A stretch of 10,907 nt of DNA, from positions 1 through 10,907 of the forward strand of contig JALAGW010000196.1 in NCBI GenBank assembly GCA_022712235.1. Reading direction: 5' to 3'. Both the position numbers and the translations under genes were made by a program. Positions 6,802 to 10,907 of this stretch are shown piece by piece. The notes under the pieces are model-generated. The model was not told the DNA's origin and did not search any database. It saw only the letters and a list, made by a program, of their open reading frames with translations. Origin of the DNA: Brevundimonas sp. (GTDB lineage: Bacteria; Pseudomonadota; Alphaproteobacteria; Caulobacterales; Caulobacteraceae). Numbering within the stretch: the first letter of the stretch is position 1; every line of letters starts with the position of its first letter.

Positions 6802-7407
6802 CTAACCCAGGGTCAGCCCCATGCGGACCAGGGCCGAGAGGCTGTCGGCCTCCATCTTGGTCATGACCTTGGCGCGGAAGACCTCGACCGTGCGAGGGCT
6901 GATGTCGAGATCCAGGGCGATCTCCTTGTTGGAGCGGCCGTGGATCAGGGCGTCGAAGACCTGGCGTTCGCGCGGGGTCAGGCGGGCCATGCGGCCCTGG
7001 ACCGCAATTCGGGCGCCCTGGGCCTGATCCAGGTCGGACAGACGGGCCAGACAGCCGCGCACCGTTTCGATCAGGCGTGGCGGGTCGAAAGGCTTTTCGA
7101 TGAAGTCGACGATGCCGGCCTTCATCATCTGCACCACCATGGGGACGTCGGCATGGCCGGTGATGACGATGATGGGCCAGGCCGCGCCGCGCAGATCGCG
7201 GATGCGGCGCACCACCTCGGCGCCGTCCATGTCGGGCATGCGCATGTCGGTGATGACACAGGCCGTGGCGTCTTCGGGCAGGGCGTCAAAGAAGTCCCCG
7301 CCGCTGGAGAAGCCGCGCGCGCGAATCCCGGCGCCCCGCAGCAGGACCAGCAGGGAATCGCGGACCGCTGCGTCGTCGTCGATAATGAATACGGAGTGGA
7401 GACTCAT
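6802..7407 (-). CDS. FixJ-like response regulator
   Basis: A 201-residue cytoplasmic regulator. The receiver has D10-D12 (FIIDDD), phosphoacceptor D54 in TDMRMPDMDG, T83 (VITGHADVPM) and K105 (EKPFDPP). A short linker with a Gln-rich piece (DQAQGARIAVQGR) leads to a LuxR-type helix-turn-helix from ~142 (LTPRERQVFDALIHGRSNKE, then DISPRTVEVFRAKVMTKM). The GHADVP and EKPF blocks and the PRTVEVFRAKVM helix are FixJ-family hallmarks. Its ATG overlaps the stop of the upstream kinase as ATGA (7404-7407), so the two are translationally coupled partners. Its stop lies only 10 bp from that of the convergent CrbS-like gene, with no terminator between them. No Shine-Dalgarno is obvious, as expected with coupling. 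Whether it answers to oxygen, as true FixJ does, is doubtful because the partner kinase lacks the heme-PAS features. Confidence 0.9.
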   Translation of the reverse strand: MSLHSVFIIDDDAAVRDSLLVLLRGAGIRARGFSSGGDFFDALPEDATACVITDMRMPDMDGAEVVRRIRDLRGAAWPIIVITGHADVPMVVQMMKAGIVDFIEKPFDPPRLIETVRGCLARLSDLDQAQGARIAVQGRMARLTPRERQVFDALIHGRSNKEIALDLDISPRTVEVFRAKVMTKMEADSLSALVRMGLTLG

Positions 7408-8858
7408 GATTGCTCGCCGACCGCTTCGCGGATCAGGTTAAACGAGAAAGCCGCGCCCCCCAACGCGCTTTTGGCCACGACCAGCCGCCCCCCGTGGCTT
7501 TCGCCGATGGTGCGGGTGACGGACAGGCCCAGACCCATGCCGCCGGACTTGGTCGAGGTCATCGGCTGGAACATGCGCTCCACCTGATCGGCGGCGATGC
7601 CGGGACCGTTGTCCTCGACGCTGATCGCATAATGGGCGTCCGACAGGGCGCGGCCGACGATGACGACATCGGCGTCGGGCGTGTCGCCGACCGCCTCGAC
7701 CGCATTGCGCACCAGGTTGACGATGGCCTGCTGGAACTGGATCCGCTCGGCGCGGACGCTGTCGGCCTCGGCATGCAGATCCATGCGGACGGTCACGCCC
7801 TTGGCCGACCCGATCATGCTCAGGACCGGGCCCAGGTCCTCGATCATCGAGGAGGCGCGCTCGGTGTCCAGGCGGCGAGCCTCCAGCGACAGGAGCTCGC
7901 GCATCCGGCGGATGATGGCGCCGGCGCGCAGCAACTGCGTCTTGGCCAGTTCGGTGGTGCGACGCGCGCTGTCGCCCAGGGGGCCGGCCTTCTCCATGTC
8001 GGTCTGGCTGGCGTGCAGATAGGTGGCGGCGGCGCTGAGGGGCTGGTTCAGTTCGTGGGCCAGGGTGGCGGCCATCTCGCCCAGCGAGTTCAGGCGCCAG
8101 ACCTTGTTCAACTGGGTGTGCAGTTCGCGGGCCTGGGCGTCGGCGGCGTGCCAGCGGCTGAGGTCGGTCAGGCACAGGGCGATCAGGTCCTGGCCGTCAG
8201 GACCGGGCACGCGTCCGCTCTGGATGTTCAGCGGGAAGGCGGCGCCGTCGGCGCGGACGCCGTTCCAGTGCCCCTCGGCGGAGGTGAGGCCGCCGTCCGC
8301 CTGATCGTCATGCGAGGCCGCGGTCGCGTCGAAAGCCGGCACCAGACCGTTGAAGGCGCGGCCCTGAACCGCGTTCTCATCGACGCCGAACAGTTGGGTC
8401 GCGGCGGCGTTCATGCTGCGGACCGCGCCGTCGAGCCGCAAGGTGACGACCGGCACGGCCGTCAGGACGGTGTTCAGCAGGGCGTCCTGCGCCGCCAGTT
8501 TGCGGCTCAGGCGATCGGCGTGATCCTTTAGCTGGCGCAGGGCCATGCACAGCTCGGCCACGCCCCAGGCCACGAGGGCGAACAGCAGGGCGTTGGTCGC
8601 GGCGTCGCCGAGACCTTCGCGCGCCACCAGCGCAAGATTGAGCGCGATCGAGAGCACGATCGCCAGGGCCACGGCCGCGCGTCGCGCGAGCAGGGCGGTG
8701 ACGATCACGGCCGGCAGCATCGGCAGATAGTAGAAACGGCCCAGGCCTTCGAGCAGGGTTCGCACCGCCAGGGCCAGGCCCACGGCGAGCACCGCCAGCA
8801 GCAATCCGCCCCAGCGTCCACGCGACATGGCCGCGACGGCGTCCAGCATGTTTTTCAT
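7404..8858 (-). CDS. FixL-like membrane sensor histidine kinase
   Basis: A 484-residue kinase. Residues ~16-105 form about four closely spaced helices with short loops (KdpD/DUF4118-like, tentative). A short helix leads to a PAS domain (~125-235), then HisKA with H268 in TLAHELNQPLSAA. The ATPase has VNLVRNAVEA (380-389), DNGPGIA (416-422) and GGMGLGLSV (439-447). The HELNQPL phosphorylation box is typical of FixL/DctB-type kinases. The PAS lacks the spacing around the heme-ligand His of FixL: its only candidate, GHWNGVRADG, puts His too near the RADG turn. Oxygen sensing is therefore not supported. ATG 8858 is used; GTG at 8861 and ATG at 8849 are alternatives, none with a good Shine-Dalgarno. 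It overlaps the FixJ-like gene by ATGA and is divergent from the TorF-like gene across 381 bp. Signal unknown. Confidence 0.88.
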   Translation of the reverse strand: MKNMLDAVAAMSRGRWGGLLLAVLAVGLALAVRTLLEGLGRFYYLPMLPAVIVTALLARRAAVALAIVLSIALNLALVAREGLGDAATNALLFALVAWGVAELCMALRQLKDHADRLSRKLAAQDALLNTVLTAVPVVTLRLDGAVRSMNAAATQLFGVDENAVQGRAFNGLVPAFDATAASHDDQADGGLTSAEGHWNGVRADGAAFPLNIQSGRVPGPDGQDLIALCLTDLSRWHAADAQARELHTQLNKVWRLNSLGEMAATLAHELNQPLSAAATYLHASQTDMEKAGPLGDSARRTTELAKTQLLRAGAIIRRMRELLSLEARRLDTERASSMIEDLGPVLSMIGSAKGVTVRMDLHAEADSVRAERIQFQQAIVNLVRNAVEAVGDTPDADVVIVGRALSDAHYAISVEDNGPGIAADQVERMFQPMTSTKSGGMGLGLSVTRTIGESHGGRLVVAKSALGGAAFSFNLIREAVGEQS

Positions 8859-8893
8859 CACAGGATGAATGGGGTCTTCCTCTCGGATTACTG

Positions 8894-8927
8894 GAACCTC
8901 AGACCAGCGAGGTCTGCGGAAGGGTTC
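8894..8927. repeat. Nested inverted repeat / possible leader hairpin
   Basis: The inner stem CAGACC (8900-8905), loop AGCGA, GGTCTG (8911-8916) is enclosed by GAACC (8894-8898) and GGTTC (8923-8927). The halves are separated by 1 nt on one side and 6 on the other. It lies 36 nt upstream of the kinase start and would be in its leader RNA if transcription starts near 8946. There is no T-run. Confidence 0.4.
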
Positions 8928-8952
8928 TACAGAATCGAGCCGCGGCGGGCCT

Positions 8953-8979
8953 TCTATACACTGTGGACGGTGAATGCAA
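8953..8979 (-). promoter_or_regulatory. Possible sigma70-type promoter for the FixL-like kinase
   Basis: Read on the minus strand, TTGCAT (8979-8974) and TATAGA (8958-8953) resemble -35 and -10 boxes with a 15-nt spacer, shorter than ideal. It would put the start near 8946 and give a leader of about 88 nt containing the nested hairpin. The short spacing keeps confidence low. Confidence 0.25.
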
Positions 8980-8983
8980 TTTA

Positions 8984-9079
8984 GCTGTTAATATTGAGAG
9001 TGTGCGCGCCAGGCGTGGGCTTTCGGTTGCGCATGACGGCGAAAAAATGGCGGTTACTATAGTTTCCTGGCTGTTAATA
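8984..9079. repeat. Direct repeat GCTGTTAATA, two copies
   Basis: GCTGTTAATA occurs at 8984-8993 and again at 9070-9079, 86 bp apart and in the same orientation. TTGA follows each closely (TATTGA against TACTTGA). In GC-rich DNA a repeated AT-rich decamer is notable and may be a pair of regulator sites between the divergent transcription units. Confidence 0.4.
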
Positions 9080-9170
9080 CTTGACGCATCCGCATCGACC
9101 GCAAGCGACGGACCTTGTCGGATCGGGCGCCGATGATATGCGGATAACCTTCCGGACTATGCGGGTTTTT

Positions 9171-9200
9171 ACGTAGAACTGGATTTACAGAAATCTACGT
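9171..9200. repeat. Inverted repeat upstream of the TorF-like gene
   Basis: ACGTAGA (9171-9177) and TCTACGT (9194-9200) are perfect 7-bp inverted copies around a 16-nt AT-rich centre. It ends 39 nt before the start codon and could be an operator or a leader hairpin. Confidence 0.4.
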
Positions 9201-9239
9201 TTGTTCGTTCAGGAAGGCCTCAGGATCACTGAGGTAAAA

Positions 9240-9962
9240 ATGCTCTTCAAAATGAACAGCAATGGGCGTCAGAACGGCGCGCGTCGCATTTCCAGCATCA
9301 TGACGGCCGCGGCCGCTCTGGCCGGCCTGACGTCGGCCGGCGCCGTTCAGGCCCATGCGATCGACGCACAGGTGGGCGTCGCCAGCGAATATGTCGGCAA
9401 GGGCCTGGGCAAGAGCGCCGGGGACCCCAGCGTCAACGGCTCGATCGAAGTGTCGAGCGGGGCCTTCTACGCCAGCGTTTTCGCCTCGACCGCCAAGCTG
9501 TCGCAGGGTTCGGACGCCGAGATCATCAGCGCCGTCGGCTGGCGCCCCGAAGCGGCGGGCTACAAGTTCGATCTGTCGGTGGTGAACCGCGACCTGCCGG
9601 GCACGCGCGCCGGCGTCGACGCCAACTACTGGGAATATCAGGCCGACGCCTCGCGCAAGATCGGGCCGGTCAACACCCGCCTGCGCGTCAACTATACGCC
9701 GGACGGTTTTGCCGCGACCAAGGAAGCCTGGTGGGTTGAGCTGCAGGGCACGGTCTCCGTCGGACCCCGGACCAAGGCCTCGGCCGCCATCGCCGACCGC
9801 ACCGCTGACGGCGGCGCCGAATATGCGGCCTGGAACCTCGGCGTGAAGCACAGGCTGACCGACAAGCTGGCGCTGGATGTGCGCTGGTATGACACCGATA
9901 GCCACGCTCTGGGCGAGAACTACGACGGCCGCCTGGTGGGCGCGCTGACGTTCGCGCTCTGA
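9240..9962 (+). CDS. TorF/Gcw_chp-family putative outer-membrane porin
   Basis: A 240-residue exported protein. A long N-terminal region (basic residues to ~17, hydrophobic TAAAALAGLTSAGAVQA) ends in a cleavage-like AQAHA near residue 38-40. The mature part is alternating-residue beta-strand sequence starting QVGVASEYVGKGLGKSAGDP and SGAFYASVFAS. It continues through EYQADASRKIG and KLALDVRWYDTDS and ends in LVGALTFAL, an aromatic or hydrophobic C-terminus as in barrel proteins. The pattern SEY-x-GKG, DPSVNGS, then FYASVFAS is that of the TorF (TIGR02001/Gcw_chp) family, usually 200-260 residues, whose members are poorly characterised putative porins. GAGG at 9231-9234, 5 nt before the ATG, decides the start; the frame opens at 9201 without such a site. 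The chemoreceptor gene begins 35 bp downstream with no terminator between, so an operon is likely. Substrate unknown. Confidence 0.8.
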   Translation: MLFKMNSNGRQNGARRISSIMTAAAALAGLTSAGAVQAHAIDAQVGVASEYVGKGLGKSAGDPSVNGSIEVSSGAFYASVFASTAKLSQGSDAEIISAVGWRPEAAGYKFDLSVVNRDLPGTRAGVDANYWEYQADASRKIGPVNTRLRVNYTPDGFAATKEAWWVELQGTVSVGPRTKASAAIADRTADGGAEYAAWNLGVKHRLTDKLALDVRWYDTDSHALGENYDGRLVGALTFAL

Positions 9963-9997
9963 GTTGATTGAACAGTAATTCCGGGGGGAGAGATCAT

Positions 9998-10907
9998 ATG
10001 AGCATGTTGAGCGATCTGAAGATCGAGAAGAAGTTGATGGCGGCCTTCGCCGTCGTTATCGCCGCCATCGCCGTCATGGGCGTTACGGTGTTCATGCAGA
10101 TCAACGCGCTGGAAGGCGCGCGGATGGATCGCGTGCGCGCCTCGGCGACGCAGCGAGAGGCCGAGACGGCGCAATTTTATCTGGCGCGTCAGGAAAGCAG
10201 CTATCGCGGCTTCCTGCTGTCGCGCGACCCCTATTATCTGGAGCGCCTGGCGGCGCACCGCGAGAACTTCAACAAGACCCTCGACCGCATCGCTCAACTG
10301 GATCGCTCCGCCGATCGCGATGTCCGTGCGGCGCGCGCCGCCGCCGACGAGTGGACCAAGAACGTGGTTGAGGCGGGCCGCGTCCTGGCGTCCGACCCCG
10401 CCACCTACGCCCAGGCCGTGGCCATGGTCGGTCGCGAAGGCTCGGCTGACAAATACATCAGCCCGGCCGAGGACGTCCTGAAGACTCTGGTGGACAAGAA
10501 GGCCCAGGAAAGCCGCGTCTATGGCGCTGCCCAGGATTCGCTGGCCAAGTCGGCGCGCGCGGTTCTGATCGGCGGCGTCGTCCTGGCCCTGGTCATCGCC
10601 GCCGCCATGGCCTTCCTGCTGACAAACCTGCTGGGCAAGCCGCTGCTGTCGATGACTTCGGCCATGCGTCGCCTGGCTGCGGGCGACACCTCGATCCTCG
10701 TCCCGGCCATGGACCGCAAGGACGAGGTCGGCCAGATGGCCTCGGCCGTCACGGCCTTCAAGGACGCCGCCATCGCCAACGCCCGTCTGGAAGCCGAGGC
10801 CGTGGCCCAGCGCGCCGCCGCCGAGGACGAGCGCGCCCGCGTCGAGGCCGAAAAGGCCAAGTCCGCCGAGGAAGACCGCGTCGCCATCACCGCTCTGGCC
10901 GAGGGCC
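9998..10907 (+). CDS. Methyl-accepting chemotaxis-type receptor (N-terminal part, runs off right edge)
   Basis: 303 codons are present and the frame continues past the end. TM1 is at ~14-34. A helical periplasmic sensor spans ~36-187, of 4-helix-bundle length, with the FLLSRDPYYLERL and FNKTLDRIAQLD pieces seen in CHASE3-like sensors. TM2 is at ~188-209. HAMP spans ~211-263 (GKPLLSMTSAMRRLAAGDTS and DRKDEVGQMASAVTAFKDA). A Glu/Ala/Arg-rich coiled coil (264-295) then leads into DRVAITALAEG, which looks like the start of a second HAMP-like segment as in Caulobacter-type chemoreceptors. The signalling tip and methylation sites lie outside the window, so a histidine kinase or cyclase output cannot be excluded. 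GGGGGGAG (9983-9990), 7 nt before the ATG, fixes the start over ATG 10004. It lies 35 bp after the TorF-like gene and is probably cotranscribed with it. Ligand unknown. Confidence 0.78.
   Translation, partial: MSMLSDLKIEKKLMAAFAVVIAAIAVMGVTVFMQINALEGARMDRVRASATQREAETAQFYLARQESSYRGFLLSRDPYYLERLAAHRENFNKTLDRIAQLDRSADRDVRAARAAADEWTKNVVEAGRVLASDPATYAQAVAMVGREGSADKYISPAEDVLKTLVDKKAQESRVYGAAQDSLAKSARAVLIGGVVLALVIAAAMAFLLTNLLGKPLLSMTSAMRRLAAGDTSILVPAMDRKDEVGQMASAVTAFKDAAIANARLEAEAVAQRAAAEDERARVEAEKAKSAEEDRVAITALAEG

Larger units (their letters stand above)
8859..9239. other. 381-bp divergent intergenic control region
   Basis: No convincing coding sequence on either strand. It is visibly more AT-rich than the genes around it, mainly at 8950-9090 and 9160-9240. 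It holds the nested hairpin at 8894-8927, a possible minus-strand promoter at 8953-8979, two copies of GCTGTTAATA (8984-8993 and 9070-9079), a repeated TATGCGG (9137-9143 and 9159-9165), and the inverted repeat at 9171-9200. The amount of repeat structure suggests regulated divergent transcription of the kinase/regulator pair and the TorF/receptor pair. Confidence 0.7.

Noticed and set aside
8228..8270. FixL-type heme histidine in the PAS domain
   Set aside because: The only nearby His sits in GHWNGVRADG, several residues too close to the conserved turn, and the flanking FixL residues are absent.
9016..9030. sigma54-like promoter (TGG then TTGC with exact -24/-12 spacing)
   Set aside because: Only the TGG and TTGC ends match; the CACG part of the -24 box is missing, and the next start codon is over 200 nt away. 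No activator of sigma54 type is encoded in the window.

Overview
The window is GC-rich, densely packed bacterial DNA. Its proteins look alphaproteobacterial: a NarL-type regulator, a symporter-fused sensor kinase, a FixL/FixJ-type pair, a DcaP-type porin and a TorF/Gcw_chp porin. The best guess is Caulobacterales, perhaps Brevundimonas. This rests on protein character and base composition only, not on a search.

Left half (1-6791): a carboxylate-type nutrient uptake and sensing locus. A DcaP-like outer-membrane porin (minus strand, running off the left edge) is divergent from a NarL/CrbR-like response regulator (611-1225, plus). A small Ala/Lys-rich hypothetical protein (1255-1407, minus) lies tail to tail with the regulator. 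It is followed by an MHS-family major facilitator permease (1648-3318, plus) with a predicted ~118-residue periplasmic insert. A strong intrinsic terminator (3343-3380) separates the permease from a 1127-residue CrbS/CbrA-type hybrid kinase (SLC5 symporter, STAC-like linker, PAS, HisKA, HATPase, receiver; 3408-6791, plus). The same 14-bp sequence, built around a small palindrome, occurs in the porin/regulator intergenic region (529-542) and upstream of the permease (1529-1542). It is the best candidate for a shared operator, possibly of the CrbR-like regulator.

Middle (6802-8858, minus): a second two-component system, with a FixL-like membrane kinase and a FixJ-like regulator overlapping by ATGA. 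It ends 10 bp from the end of the CrbS-like gene.

Right part (8859-10907): a 381-bp divergent control region, relatively AT-rich, with several direct and inverted repeats. It leads into a TorF/Gcw_chp porin-like gene and, 35 bp later, a methyl-accepting chemotaxis-type receptor that runs off the right edge.

Working model (inference): the porin and MHS permease bring a small organic acid across the two membranes. The CrbS-like kinase monitors the same or a related compound and signals to the CrbR-like regulator, which acts at the shared motif. The FixLJ-like system may control the divergent TorF/receptor pair. No CRISPR array, tRNA, rRNA, insertion sequence or phage gene was seen.
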